A DNA stretch of 25,974 bases from Candidatus Stramentimicrobium fermentans (lineage in GTDB: Bacteria > Atribacterota > Phoenicimicrobiia > Phoenicimicrobiales > Stramentimicrobiaceae). The stretch lies in the NCBI GenBank assembly GCA_012520575.1, contig JAAYOB010000016.1, positions 1-25,974 on the forward strand. The letters are read 5' to 3'. The position numbers were made by a program, and so were the translations under genes. The first letter of the stretch is position 1. Each line of letters begins with the position of its first letter. Of the stretch, positions 7,219 to 17,589 are shown one piece after another. The notes below the pieces were generated by a model that worked only from the letters and a program-made list of their open reading frames with translations, had not been told where the DNA came from and did no database searches.

Positions 7219-9051
7219 ATGATTAAATCAAATAAAAAGAAGCTTATTGCTTTGAACAACCCCTATGTTATAAAACATGTTGATGAAGCAATTAAACTTT
7301 GTCAGCCGGACAAAGTAACCGTCATAACTGATAAACAAGAAGAGATTAAATATGTTAGAGAACTTGCCTTAAAAAATAAAGAAGAGAATAAATTAAATTT
7401 ACTCGGTCATGCTATACATTTTGATGGCTATTATGACCAAGGTAGAGACAAAGATAATACCCGATACCTATTATCTAACAAAGTAGATTGGGGTATAGAT
7501 GTTAATTCTATAGATAGAGAAGAAGGATTGAGAGAGATTAAATCATACTTTAAGGGAAGCATGAAGGGGAAAGAAATGCTGGTATGCTTCTTCTCGTTAG
7601 GCCCAATTAACTCAGTCTTTTCCATTCCTGCCTTACAAATTACTGATTCAGCCTATGTTGCCCATAGCGAAGATTTGCTCTATAGAAGCAACTATGAAGG
7701 ATTTAAAGCCTTAAATGGTTCAAATCAATTCTTTTATTTTCTTCATTCTGCAGGAAGACTGGAAAGAAATATTAGTGTAGATATCGACAAAAGAAGGGTA
7801 TATATTGATCTAGAAGAAAACAGTGTCTACACGGTAAATTACCAATATGCCGGAAATTCCGTAGGTTTAAAAAAGCTAGCTTTCCGCCTGGCTATTCGCA
7901 AGGCACATCAAGAAGGATGGCTGGCAGAGCATATGTTTATCATGGGTGTTCACGGTCAAAAAAATAAGACCACTTATTTTACCGGCGCTTTCCCCAGTGC
8001 CTGTGGGAAGACCAGTACTGCAATGTTGCCAGGGCAGACTATTATTGGTGATGATATAGCCTTTCTTAGAAAAATAAATGGTGAAGTGAAAGCAGTCAAT
8101 ATGGAAAGAGGTATTTTCGGCATTATTGCAGATGTCAATGAAAAAGAAGATCCTCTAATTTTTAAGGCTTTAACTACACCTCGGGAAATCATTTTTTCTA
8201 ATGTACTGATAAAAAAAGGAATTCCTTATTGGATGGGAATGGGGAAGGAACTTCCCAAAGATGGTATTAATTATAGTGGAGAATGGTATGAAGGGAAAAA
8301 AGATAAAGATGGGAATCCCATCAATCCCTCTCATAAAAATGCCCGATATACTATAAGATTGTCGGAAATGGATAATATCGATCCAGAAGCGGAAAATCCA
8401 GAAGGTGTGGTTATTGATGGCTTCTTTTATGGAGGAAGAGATTCGGATACCAGTGTTCCAATTGTAGAATCACTTTCTTGGGAGCATGGAGTATTTTTAG
8501 GAGCCATACTGGAATCAGAAACAACTGCTGCCACACTTGGTAAACAGGGAGTAAGAAGGCATGACCCTATGGCTAACCTCGATTTTATTTCAATCCCTTT
8601 TTTAGATTATGTAAATAACCATCTCGCTTTTAAAGAAGGATTAAAAAGAATTCCTAAAATATTTGCTACTAACTATTTTTTAAAGGATGAACAGGGTAAC
8701 TTTATGACACCTAAAGCATATAATCTTTTATGGGTTTTGTGGGCAAATGGAAGAGTAAATAAGGAGTACGCAGCGATTGAAATACCAATTGGTTTAATCC
8801 CCCGATACGATGATTTAAAAAAAATTGCTAAAGATTGTTTGAAAAGGGATTATGCTAAAGAAGAATATGTTGCTCAGTTTTCTTTAAGGATTGATAAATA
8901 TCTGGAAAAGACAAAAAGAATGAAAGCAATTTTTACTAAAACTAATGCCCCAATCCCCTTACTAAAAGAACTGGAAAAGCAAGAAGAGAGATTAAATAAT
9001 GTTAGGGAAAAATACAAACAGTCAATCGTTTTACCATTCATCTTCTATTAA
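7219..9051 (+). CDS. pckG: Phosphoenolpyruvate carboxykinase, GTP-type
   Basis: This cytoplasmic enzyme interconverts oxaloacetate plus GTP with PEP, CO2 and GDP. The 610-residue length is typical of the GTP class. Visible motifs are GPINSVFSIPALQITDSAYV (128-147), GWLAEHMFIMGVHG with a metal-ligand His (H238), the P-loop-like kinase-1a motif FPSACGKTST (258-267), IIGDDIA (275-281), and GGRDSDTSVPIVESLSWEHG. Early motifs differ from animal and actinobacterial enzymes (NTRYLLS where ARVESKT is common), so it belongs to a divergent branch, yet the nucleotide and metal motifs are intact. AGGAAG (7201-7206) is a somewhat distant ribosome binding site. It appears monocistronic. In fermenters it may run in the CO2-fixing, GTP-yielding direction. 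Confidence 0.92.
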   Translation: MIKSNKKKLIALNNPYVIKHVDEAIKLCQPDKVTVITDKQEEIKYVRELALKNKEENKLNLLGHAIHFDGYYDQGRDKDNTRYLLSNKVDWGIDVNSIDREEGLREIKSYFKGSMKGKEMLVCFFSLGPINSVFSIPALQITDSAYVAHSEDLLYRSNYEGFKALNGSNQFFYFLHSAGRLERNISVDIDKRRVYIDLEENSVYTVNYQYAGNSVGLKKLAFRLAIRKAHQEGWLAEHMFIMGVHGQKNKTTYFTGAFPSACGKTSTAMLPGQTIIGDDIAFLRKINGEVKAVNMERGIFGIIADVNEKEDPLIFKALTTPREIIFSNVLIKKGIPYWMGMGKELPKDGINYSGEWYEGKKDKDGNPINPSHKNARYTIRLSEMDNIDPEAENPEGVVIDGFFYGGRDSDTSVPIVESLSWEHGVFLGAILESETTAATLGKQGVRRHDPMANLDFISIPFLDYVNNHLAFKEGLKRIPKIFATNYFLKDEQGNFMTPKAYNLLWVLWANGRVNKEYAAIEIPIGLIPRYDDLKKIAKDCLKRDYAKEEYVAQFSLRIDKYLEKTKRMKAIFTKTNAPIPLLKELEKQEERLNNVREKYKQSIVLPFIFY

Positions 9052-9070
9052 ATAGCATTTTAATATGCGG

Positions 9071-9099
9071 TTGACATTGGGGGAAAGGGAATATATAAT
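9071..9099 (+). promoter_or_regulatory. Consensus sigma-70-type promoter for the T-box operon
   Basis: A perfect TTGACA (9071-9076) and a perfect TATAAT (9094-9099) are separated by 17 nt. The predicted start near 9106 lies just before the T-box leader. Confidence 0.85.
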
Positions 9100-9105
9100 C
9101 CATAG

Positions 9106-9392
9106 TAGAATAAAGATGAAAAATGGAAAAGCAGCAGATTGGAAAACAGGGAGAAGAGTAGATCAAGGTTTGGCATACAGAGAGCCGCAGCTGGTGAAAT
9201 GCGGCTGCAAGCTTGATCGAATTCCACCTTCCTGAAGGTTTTGCATCGTTGCAATATTAGTTGAAATATACAAATTCTATATAACTTTTATTGTACCCGG
9301 AGAATAGATTTATCTATTGAATTAGGGTGGCACCACGTGAGCAAACTCTCGTCCCTATTGTATATCATTGTACAAGGGATGGGAGTTTTTTA
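9106..9392 (+). promoter_or_regulatory. T-box riboswitch leader, specifier most likely Ser (UCC)
   Basis: The leader contains the T-box consensus AGGGTGGCACCACG (9324-9337). Stem I is readable: GATCAAG (9161-9167) pairs with CTTGATC (9212-9218), and GCCGCA (9184-9189) with TGCGGC (9200-9205) under a loop holding GGTGAAA. The specifier-loop pattern AGTA (9157-9160) opposite GAA (9219-9221) is present. Following the usual GAA-N-codon-A arrangement, the specifier is TCC (9223-9225) followed by A, meaning Ser; reading directly after GAA would give TTC (Phe) followed by C. Seryl-tRNA synthetase is the third gene downstream, which supports Ser. Uncharged tRNA-Ser(GGA) should stabilise the antiterminator and switch on the archease-rtcB(-serS) transcript. 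Confidence 0.88.
9344..9392 (+). terminator. Regulated terminator of the T-box leader
   Basis: The 5' arm from AACTC (9344) through TCCCT and TTGTA pairs with TACAAGGGA and GGGAGTT (ending 9387), using a few G-U pairs and a small bulge. A T tract follows. The 5' arm overlaps the bases (GTCCCT) that would close the antiterminator with the T-box AGGG, the normal switch layout. Confidence 0.75.
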
Positions 9393-9410
9393 TTTTAGGG
9401 GGATTTGGCA

Positions 9411-9860
9411 ATGAACGAAAACACGAAAGTGAAAGACTTTAAAGTTATAGAGCACACAGCCGATGTCGGTTTAAACGTGTATGGCAAAGATAAAGAAGAA
9501 TTATTTATAAACGCCGCTCGCGGAATGTTCTATCTTACTATCGGCTCTGTCATTGCAATTGCTCCTAACGAATATAAAAAATACTATAACATTGAAAGCA
9601 CAGGTACCGATGTAGAGGATTTATTGGTGAATTGGTTGGAGGATTTACTTTTTGTCCATAATACCGAGTTCATAATCTTTACCGATTTTCTAATATCCGC
9701 TATGACTGAAGAAATGATTAAAGCAAAGGCAGGAGCAATCAAGCTTAAAGGTTCTCCCTATCAAGTAACCACTGAGATTAAAGCCGTTACTTATCATAAT
9801 TTGCGAGTTTCCCAAGAGCAAAGCGGAAGATGGGAGGGAACTGTGGTATTTGATATTTAG
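9411..9860 (+). CDS. Archease, RtcB activator
   Basis: A 149-residue acidic cytoplasmic protein with the archease signatures FKVIEHTADVGLNVYGKDKE (about 10-29), DVEDLLVNWLEDLLFVHNTE and TEIKAVTYHNLRV, ending in VVFDI where the terminal Asp is a conserved metal ligand in the family. Archease speeds guanylylation of RtcB and lets it turn over many times. I chose ATG 9411 because AGGGGG (9397-9402) lies 8 nt upstream; a TTG six bases earlier is too close to that site. It is the first gene after the T-box leader, with rtcB 81 bp further on, matching their functional partnership. Confidence 0.9.
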   Translation: MNENTKVKDFKVIEHTADVGLNVYGKDKEELFINAARGMFYLTIGSVIAIAPNEYKKYYNIESTGTDVEDLLVNWLEDLLFVHNTEFIIFTDFLISAMTEEMIKAKAGAIKLKGSPYQVTTEIKAVTYHNLRVSQEQSGRWEGTVVFDI

Positions 9861-9941
9861 TCTCTGATACCTTAGAATTTGATTAGAGGATAATAAAAAA
9901 TTCAATCTTCTCATCCTACTTTTTAAAAAGGGGTTGATTTT

Positions 9942-11399
9942 ATGAAAGATAAATGGGAAGGAATATTAAAACAGCAAGGACCTTATATCTGGGACATACC
10001 TAAGGACTATCGCCCGGGAATGCTGGTAGATGGGCGAATTTATGCCTCTCAAAATCTTTTAGCAGATATTATAAGAGACCAGGCTATGGACCAGGTAGCT
10101 AATGTTGCTTTTTTACCGGGGATTGTCGGTTACTCTTTAGCTATGCCTGATATTCATTGGGGATATGGTTTTCCGATAGGTGGAGTGGCGGCTACTCGTA
10201 TAGAAGATGGGGTAATTTCACCCGGGGGAGTGGGCTTTGATATCAATTGTGGGGTAAGACTGCTTCGCTCCAATCTCAAACTAGAAGATATAAAAGAGAA
10301 GTTGAACCACTTAGTGGAAGCTCTCTATCGTAAGATTCCCTCCGGGGTCGGTTCAGAGGGAATTATTAAATTAGACATAGCGGAAACAAAAAGAGTTTTA
10401 GCGGATGGTGCGCAATGGGCTGTGGGGCAGGGATATGGGGAACAAGAAGACATTACTTTTACCGAAGAGAAGGGTAGAATGCCGCAAGCCAACCCGGAAA
10501 TTATCAGTAACAGAGCAATTCAACGCGGACGGTCTCAATTGGGCACCTTAGGCTCGGGAAATCATTTTTTAGAGATTCAGGTAGTTGATAAAATATACCT
10601 TCCGGAAGAAGCAAAAGTAATGGGGCTGAAGGAGGGCAATGTCACTATCTTGATTCATACCGGTTCACGTGGTTTTGGACATCAGGTCTGTACTGACCAC
10701 CTGGCAATAATGCAGAAAGCGGTTCAAAAGTACCGTATTAATCTACCGGATAGGCAGCTCGCCTGTGCACCTGTCAATTCTCCGGAAGGAAAAGATTACT
10801 ATGAGGCTATGTCCTGTGCCGCAAATTTTGCCTGGGCTAACCGGCAGTGCATAACGCATTGGACCAGAGAGGTATTTAGGCAGGTATTCCGCATGTCTCG
10901 GGAAGAATTGGGATTGGAGCTGGTTTATGATGTGGCGCATAATATTGCCAAAATGGAGCTCCATCAATTTGAGGGGAAAAAAGTGAAGTTATGTGTCCAT
11001 CGCAAAGGAGCTACCAGAGCATTCCCCGCTCAGCATCCTGATTTACCCTCAAAATATAAAGAAATTGGACAGCCGGTCTTAATTCCCGGCGATATGGGCA
11101 GCCGTTCCTTTGTTTCGGTCGGCCAAAAAAAAGCCATGCAGGAGACCTTTGGCTCTACCTGTCATGGTGCAGGGCGTGTACTCAGCCGGGGTGCGGCTAT
11201 CAAAGAAGCTAAGAATAGAAACATTGAGGCGGAACTGAGGGCACGCGGAATTATCGTTAAAGCCAGAAGCAGAAAGACACTGTCGGAAGAGGTATCTGAG
11301 GCGTACAAAGATGTGTCGGAAGTGGTTAATGTAATGGACCAGAGTGGAATTTCTGCTAAAGTAGCCCGTTTGCGTCCAATAGGGGTAATAAAGGGGTAG
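9942..11399 (+). CDS. rtcB: RNA-splicing ligase RtcB
   Basis: A 485-residue GTP- and Mn-dependent ligase that joins 2',3'-cyclic phosphate or 3'-phosphate RNA ends to 5'-OH ends, used in tRNA splicing and RNA repair. Metal-site motifs are intact: GGVGFDINCGVR (C103), GSGNHFLEIQ (H208), HTGSRGFGHQ (H239) and VYDVAHNIAK (H333). HRKGATRAFPAQHP and STCHGAGRVLSR (H408, the likely guanylylated His) are also present. Length is typical. The ATG at 9942 has AAGGGG (9929-9933) 8 nt upstream. Archease precedes it; serS follows after 130 bp without an obvious terminator, so all three may be co-transcribed from the T-box promoter. The target RNA in this organism is unknown. Confidence 0.95.
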   Translation: MKDKWEGILKQQGPYIWDIPKDYRPGMLVDGRIYASQNLLADIIRDQAMDQVANVAFLPGIVGYSLAMPDIHWGYGFPIGGVAATRIEDGVISPGGVGFDINCGVRLLRSNLKLEDIKEKLNHLVEALYRKIPSGVGSEGIIKLDIAETKRVLADGAQWAVGQGYGEQEDITFTEEKGRMPQANPEIISNRAIQRGRSQLGTLGSGNHFLEIQVVDKIYLPEEAKVMGLKEGNVTILIHTGSRGFGHQVCTDHLAIMQKAVQKYRINLPDRQLACAPVNSPEGKDYYEAMSCAANFAWANRQCITHWTREVFRQVFRMSREELGLELVYDVAHNIAKMELHQFEGKKVKLCVHRKGATRAFPAQHPDLPSKYKEIGQPVLIPGDMGSRSFVSVGQKKAMQETFGSTCHGAGRVLSRGAAIKEAKNRNIEAELRARGIIVKARSRKTLSEEVSEAYKDVSEVVNVMDQSGISAKVARLRPIGVIKG

Positions 11400-11508
11400 T
11401 ACACAACTGTCTTTCCTTTAAAGAATAAAAATTGTCTATTAGTTACTCGGAATATATTAATCAATTTAATTGAGATTGAATTAAAAAAATAAATTATGCG
11501 TGGAATAG

Positions 11509-12804
<1,296 letters not shown>

Positions 12805-12845
12805 GGTAAAATTTTACTACACATCTATTTTGTAATTTCTTATAC

Positions 12846-12931
12846 GGAGGGATGTCCGAACGGCAAGGGGCCGGTCTTGAAAACCGGTGTAGGCGTAAGC
12901 TGTCTGGGTTCGAATCCCAGTCCCTCCGCCA
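12846..12931 (+). tRNA. tRNA-Ser(UGA), CCA encoded
   Basis: Acceptor arm GGAGGGA (12846-12852) pairs with TCCCTCC (12921-12927), then discriminator G and encoded CCA (12929-12931). The anticodon stem is CCGGT (12871-12875) / ACCGG (12883-12887) with loop CTTGAAA, giving anticodon TGA at 12878-12880. The long variable arm and the T arm CTGGG-TTCGAAT-CCCAG are typical of tRNA-Ser. A T-rich tract follows. The anticodon is UGA, which reads serine codons, not the UCA of tRNA-Sec. Confidence 0.97.
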
Positions 12932-12993
12932 GATTTTTTCTTACTATTAAGCGTAAATAAATGGGTATTTTTGGTAAATAAAGATAGGTGAAA

Positions 12994-13815
12994 ATGAGAG
13001 AGGAAGAAAAAGCCATAGGACTACTCGATTCCGGTTTAGGCGGGTTGAGTGTATATCGAGAATTAAAGAAGCAATTACCCCAGGAGCGCGCAATTTACTT
13101 TGGAGATACCGGCCATGCTCCTTACGGTGAGAAGACCAACTCCCAGGTTTTAGAGTATGTTTTTTCTATTGCAGACTTCTTATTACAGCAGGAAGTAAAA
13201 ATGATTATTATTGCCTGCAATACTGCAACTGCTGTGGCCTTGGATAAAGTAATAGAGAGATACAATATTCCTATTATTGGAGTAATTCAGCCCGGTGCCG
13301 AGGAAGCCATAAAGAAAACCAGAAACAAGAAAATAGGGATCGTGGGGACCGAGGTCACTATCCGCAATAAGAGTTATAAAAAAACAATTAAAGAAATGGA
13401 CTCAACCATAATTACCTATAGCAATGCCTGCAGTAATCAGATTATCAGAGAGATGGAAGAACGAGCCCTGAAGGATGAGAGTAAAATAAAAGCACTGTTG
13501 AAAGAGTGCGTTAGCCCTTTAATCAAAAGTGGTGTTGATACACTGGTCTGGGGATGCACCCATTACCCTTTTTTAAGTAAATATATTGATCAGGAGCTAA
13601 GCCCGGAAATAATTCTGGTTGACCCGGCAGAAGCTACCGTAAAAGAAGCCAAAGAGTGGCTTACCCGGCATCATTTAATATACAATACTGGACAATACCG
13701 AGAAGATACCTTTTTTATCAGTGGCGATGAAAGCTTATTTGCCTCCATTGCCCAAAAATTGTTAGGCTGTATACCAGGCAGATTTCACAAAGCTCCTAAA
13801 TTATTAAGCAGCTGA
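12994..13815 (+). CDS. murI: Glutamate racemase
   Basis: This enzyme converts L- to D-glutamate for peptidoglycan. It has about 273 residues, with the N-terminal GLLDSGLGGLSV holding the conserved Asp and Ser, FGDTGHAPYGEK, and the two catalytic cysteines in IIACNTAT (C75) and VWGCTHYPFL (C188), so it should be active. AGG at 12986-12988 lies 5 nt before ATG 12994; an in-frame GTG at 12988 would overlap that site and adds two residues. It sits between the tRNA-Ser gene and buk with gaps of about 60 bp on each side. A cell wall is implied. Confidence 0.95.
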   Translation: MREEEKAIGLLDSGLGGLSVYRELKKQLPQERAIYFGDTGHAPYGEKTNSQVLEYVFSIADFLLQQEVKMIIIACNTATAVALDKVIERYNIPIIGVIQPGAEEAIKKTRNKKIGIVGTEVTIRNKSYKKTIKEMDSTIITYSNACSNQIIREMEERALKDESKIKALLKECVSPLIKSGVDTLVWGCTHYPFLSKYIDQELSPEIILVDPAEATVKEAKEWLTRHHLIYNTGQYREDTFFISGDESLFASIAQKLLGCIPGRFHKAPKLLSS

Positions 13816-13877
13816 TTCTCTTAATACATATAATCGGTATTACCCAATTTTTTACTTAAAATAAACCTGATGGTATT

Positions 13878-14975
13878 ATGATTAAAAAAACCATAATTTT
13901 TACAGTGAATCCGGGTTCCATCACTACCAAATGTGCTCTATTTGAACTGATTGGTGAAAAGATGGGACAGATATATGCAGAAACCATCGAACACCCCGAA
14001 GCAGAGATAAAACGATTTCCTGCCATTTCTAACCAGATTGATTATCGGGAACAATTAATTCGTCACTTCATAGATAAATATTTACCCCAGGGTGCTCGTA
14101 TTGTGGCCTGTGCCGGACGAGGTGGAATGCTTACCCCGGTTCCCAGCGGGGCTATCAAAATAAATGAAGAATTGGTTAATTTTTCTCTATATACTCCGGT
14201 CTATCAGCATGCCTCCAATTTAGGTGCCCCTTTAGCTTATCGTATTGCTCATTCTTATGGTGTTCCTGCTTTTATTGTGGACCCGGTTAGTGTGGATGAA
14301 TTTTCTACTCTAGCTCGATTTTCCGGACATCCTTCTTTCCCCCGGTTTAGTTTTGTCCATGCCCTGAATATCAGGGCAACGGTATATAAGCTAGCAGCAA
14401 AAATCGGCAAAGATTTTAATAAGGTTAGCTGCGTAGTAGCCCATTTAGGCGGAGGTTTTTCTATAGCCGCCTTAAAAAATGGTAAAATTATAGATAATGA
14501 TAACCGTATGGAATCAGCTCCTTTTACACCGGAACGGACAGGTGGAGTTCCGCCCATTCCACTCATTGATGCCTGTTTCTCAGGTAAATATCAAAAAAGT
14601 GAACTATTGCGAATGTTGTATGGTGAAGGTGGAGTTTATGCCTATTTAGGCAGCAAAAATATGGTAGAATTAGAAAAAAGAGCTGTCCAGGGAGATAAAG
14701 ACGTACAGCTTATATACCGTGCTATGGTTTATCAGATAGCAAAAGAGATTGCCGCTATGGCCTCTGTGTTGAATTTTAAAATAGATGGTATTGTTATCAC
14801 CGGTGGTTTAGCCCATGACCGATTTTTGGTTCCGGAATTGAAGAGGAAGATAAAAAAATTAGGTAAGATCTTTTTATACCCGGGCAGTAATGAAAATGAG
14901 GCGCTGGCACAGACAGTAGCGAGGATTTTGAGCGGTAAAGCAAGATACCTCACCTGGCCGGTGCGCATAAGTTGA
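13878..14975 (+). CDS. buk: Butyrate kinase (branched-chain acid kinase possible)
   Basis: A 365-residue kinase of the acetate/sugar kinase/Hsc70/actin superfamily that makes ATP from an acyl phosphate. Visible motifs are TVNPGSITTKCALFE (phosphate-1), AGRGGMLTPVPSGA, FIVDPVSVDEF, VAHLGGGFSIAAL (phosphate-2), NRMESAPFTPERTGGVPP and VITGGLAHD (adenosine). This set is typical of butyrate kinases. Its stop lies 17 bp before the ptb start, so the two form an operon in buk-ptb order. No strong Shine-Dalgarno is seen at ATG 13878. Next to a branched-chain amino acid importer, isobutyryl- or isovaleryl-phosphate are plausible substrates as well as butyryl-phosphate. Confidence 0.92.
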   Translation: MIKKTIIFTVNPGSITTKCALFELIGEKMGQIYAETIEHPEAEIKRFPAISNQIDYREQLIRHFIDKYLPQGARIVACAGRGGMLTPVPSGAIKINEELVNFSLYTPVYQHASNLGAPLAYRIAHSYGVPAFIVDPVSVDEFSTLARFSGHPSFPRFSFVHALNIRATVYKLAAKIGKDFNKVSCVVAHLGGGFSIAALKNGKIIDNDNRMESAPFTPERTGGVPPIPLIDACFSGKYQKSELLRMLYGEGGVYAYLGSKNMVELEKRAVQGDKDVQLIYRAMVYQIAKEIAAMASVLNFKIDGIVITGGLAHDRFLVPELKRKIKKLGKIFLYPGSNENEALAQTVARILSGKARYLTWPVRIS

Positions 14976-14992
14976 CTATAGGGGAGATAAGA

Positions 14993-15913
14993 GTGATAAA
15001 GAATTTTACTGAATTAGAAGAAGCTGTGTTGAGATTAAAACCAATAAGAATTGTAGTAGTATCTGCTGAGGAGAAACAGGTCTTAGGGGGAGTACAGCTG
15101 GCTGCTCAAAAAGGTATCATTTCTGAACCGATATTGGTTGGAAATGCCAGCCAAATAAAAAGAATATTACGAGAAATAGGGGAAGAACCCAAACACTATA
15201 GAGTAGAAGATGTTACAAGTGATGAAGAGGCGGCTCAAAAGGCAATAACCATAATCAGAAACAGGGAAGCTCAAGTACTGGTAAAGGGCAGGATAAGGAC
15301 CGAACAATTTTTACGGGCAGTCTTGGATAAAGAAAATGGTATTAAAAAATCTTCTCTTCTTTCTAATCTCACACTCTTTGAATTGAGCACCTACCATAAA
15401 TTTATTGGTATCAGTGATATAGCTATCATTCCCTGTCCCGGCTTAAAAGAAAAGGTAGAGATTATCAAAAACTCCTATCCTTTATGGCTTGCTTTAGGAA
15501 TCACTAATCCCAAAGTTGCCGTCTTAGCGGCGGTGGAGATAGTAAATCCGGCAATGCAAGCCACTGTCGATGCCGCCTGTCTTGCCAAAATGTCTCAGCG
15601 CAATCAATTAGGTAGTTTTATAGTAGACGGCCCACTTTCTTATGACATTGCGATGAACCGTGAATTTGCAGAAGGTAAGGGCATCAGTGGCTCACAGGTA
15701 GCTGGGAACCCTGACCTGCTCTTGGTACCTGATCTGGAAGCTGGAAATATTTTAGGAAAGAGCTTAAAGATTAATGGTAAGGCGCAATCTGCCGCTATTG
15801 TTTTTGGGGCAGATGTTCCTATCATGATTAATTCACGTTCCGATTCAGCAGAAAGAAGGTATTATTCCACTCTACTGGCGAGAGCGATGTTGGAATATAA
15901 AGCACTTTGCTGA
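14993..15913 (+). CDS. ptb: Phosphate butyryltransferase
   Basis: A 306-residue enzyme that exchanges CoA for phosphate on butyryl-CoA and similar short acyl-CoAs, feeding butyrate kinase. The family pattern is clear: an N-terminal MIKNFTELEEAVLRLKP, VLVKGRIRTEQFLRAVLD, FIVDGPLSYDIAMNREFA and LLVPDLEAGNILGKSL. I place the start at GTG 14993 because GGGGAG (14981-14986) is 6 nt upstream and the protein then begins like known Ptb proteins; an in-frame TTG at 14972 overlaps buk and lacks a ribosome site. Together with buk it gives one ATP per acyl-CoA. The substrate chain length and branching cannot be read from sequence. Confidence 0.92.
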   Translation: MIKNFTELEEAVLRLKPIRIVVVSAEEKQVLGGVQLAAQKGIISEPILVGNASQIKRILREIGEEPKHYRVEDVTSDEEAAQKAITIIRNREAQVLVKGRIRTEQFLRAVLDKENGIKKSSLLSNLTLFELSTYHKFIGISDIAIIPCPGLKEKVEIIKNSYPLWLALGITNPKVAVLAAVEIVNPAMQATVDAACLAKMSQRNQLGSFIVDGPLSYDIAMNREFAEGKGISGSQVAGNPDLLLVPDLEAGNILGKSLKINGKAQSAAIVFGADVPIMINSRSDSAERRYYSTLLARAMLEYKALC

Positions 15914-16284
15914 AATCCGGTAAGACGAATCTTTAAAAAAGCAGTAGTGGGTAAACATAAACATGGTGAAATTATAGCATTGAATAGGAAAGCGCTGTAA
16001 TATGGTTTCAATCTCTTTCAATTATAATAAACAAAATGAAATATGGGTGTTTTGTTATTTTACTTTTCCAGATCATCAAGAGTTGTATAAACATATTTTT
16101 TAGTTTAAAAGAATTATTTTATCTTTCCTATTTGATTTTACCTATCTCAACTGTTACCATTTTAAATTATTATTTAATTTCAGCTAACTTCAAACTAAAA
16201 ACAGAAGGAGGTGTTAGAAAGTATTATAAGAGTTTTTATCTCTCGCTTGAAAACATTTTGATTTTTTTAAGGAGGAAAACAGAA
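15914..16284. other. Gap between ptb and livK, probably the liv operon leader
   Basis: About 370 bp with no supportable gene. An imperfect inverted repeat, TTATAGC (15972-15978) / GCTGTAA (15994-16000), and a TATAAT (16023-16028) without a good -35 are the only regulatory hints. The last 250 bp form an open frame continuous with livK, but that part lacks a protein-like composition. AAGGAGG at 16269-16275 marks the true livK start. Confidence 0.4.
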
Positions 16285-17544
16285 GTGAATTTTTGTAAGA
16301 AAATCTCAGTGATAGTATTAACGGTTCTTTTAGCAGTAACTGTAGCAAGCGGGGCGGCATTTGCCCAGGAAAAGGTAATTAAGATTGGAACACTCTTTCC
16401 CTTGACCGGTTCAGTTGCGCTAGCTGGAACCCGTTGTAAAGCGGCAGTAGAGGCAGCAGTAGAGGTTATTAATAATGCTCATCCCGAAATTCAAGTTCCG
16501 TTGGCGGGGCAAGAAGGAATTCTGGATGGATACAAGATTGTGTTAGTACATGCTGACCATCAAGGAAAAGCTGATATCGCTAAAGCTGAAGCCGAAAGAC
16601 TATTCAATCAGGAAAAAGTATATTCCATAATTGGTTGCTACAATAGTGCCTGTACTGCCCCGGCTAGTCTGGTAGCTGAGAGAGAAGGAAAAATATTTAT
16701 GTGCGGTTGCTCCAGTTCTGCTGCTCTAACTGAGCGTGGCTTAGAATATTTTTTCCGAATGGCACCCACCGACCAGACCGAATCTCTTGAATTCTGCGAA
16801 GTCATGGAATGGATGAATGAAGCCAAAGGAGCAAACGTGCAGACTATCGGTATCATCTATGAAAACACCGAATTTGGAAAACATGCTGCTGATGAGGGCA
16901 AGGCGGCAGCCGCTGCAGCCGGCTTTGAAGTAGTTGCCGATGTTCCCTTCAGCCCCGGTGCTACCAATATGAACAGTGAAGTTCAGACTTTAAAGGCCAA
17001 GAATCCCGATGTAGTATTTGGTGCCTGTTTAGGAGGGGACTACACCCTCTGGGTGAGAACCATGAAACAGATGGACTGGCTGCCTAAAATGTGCTTGAAC
17101 TATTGTACCGGATATCAAGACCCGGTTATAACCCAACAACTCGGTGATGATGCCAATTACTTCATGGGTGGAACCGGCTATGCTCCTGAATTTGCCGAAT
17201 TGATGCCGGCAGTTGCTGCAGTGGAAAAGATCTATGAAGACATGGTCGATGTTCCATTCGACAGTGACTCCATACAAGAAGCGGTAGCTGTCTTGATTCT
17301 GGCACAGGCCATAGAAAAAGCCGGTACCTTGGACTATGATGCCGTTCGTGATACCTTGTATGCCAATGAATGGGATTCCCCTTTATCCATGGGCGGTAAA
17401 GTAGCCTTTGTTCCGGGTGGACAGAATTCTAAGGCTATGAGTATGATAACCCAGCTGCAAGGCGGGGAATACAAACGTGTTTATCCGGTAGACTTAGCCA
17501 CTGACGAAGTAGTGTTTCCAATGATTCCCTGGAACGAACGTTAA
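16285..17544 (+). CDS. livK: Branched-chain amino acid-type ABC transporter substrate-binding protein
   Basis: A secreted or lipid-side binding protein (periplasmic-binding fold type I, Leu/Ile/Val-binding family) of 419 residues. The GTG at 16285 follows AAGGAGG by 9 nt and opens a clear signal peptide: basic NFCKK, hydrophobic ISVIVLTVLLAVTVASGAA, and a likely cut after AFA at residue 27. The mature start EKVIKIGTLFPLTGSVALAG is diagnostic of the family. A Cys at position 4 is before the hydrophobic core and is not a lipobox. The actual ligand may be a branched-chain amino acid, another amino acid or an organic acid, since the family is broad. A strong hairpin separates it from the permease genes. 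Confidence 0.92.
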   Translation: MNFCKKISVIVLTVLLAVTVASGAAFAQEKVIKIGTLFPLTGSVALAGTRCKAAVEAAVEVINNAHPEIQVPLAGQEGILDGYKIVLVHADHQGKADIAKAEAERLFNQEKVYSIIGCYNSACTAPASLVAEREGKIFMCGCSSSAALTERGLEYFFRMAPTDQTESLEFCEVMEWMNEAKGANVQTIGIIYENTEFGKHAADEGKAAAAAAGFEVVADVPFSPGATNMNSEVQTLKAKNPDVVFGACLGGDYTLWVRTMKQMDWLPKMCLNYCTGYQDPVITQQLGDDANYFMGGTGYAPEFAELMPAVAAVEKIYEDMVDVPFDSDSIQEAVAVLILAQAIEKAGTLDYDAVRDTLYANEWDSPLSMGGKVAFVPGGQNSKAMSMITQLQGGEYKRVYPVDLATDEVVFPMIPWNER

Positions 17545-17589
17545 TTAGGAAGAATATAATTAAAAAAATAAAGGCATAAAATAATCTGA

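Noticed and set aside
12846-12931. tRNA near selenium-type genes considered as tRNA-Sec
   Set aside because: The anticodon is UGA (12878-12880), not UCA, and the acceptor and variable arms fit ordinary tRNA-Ser.
14972-14992. TTG start for phosphate butyryltransferase
   Set aside because: It overlaps the buk stop and has no ribosome site, while GTG 14993 is well placed after GGGGAG.
16036-16284. N-terminal extension of livK from ATG 16036
   Set aside because: GTG 16285 has a strong AAGGAGG and begins a classical signal peptide; the upstream stretch would bury that signal and looks non-coding.
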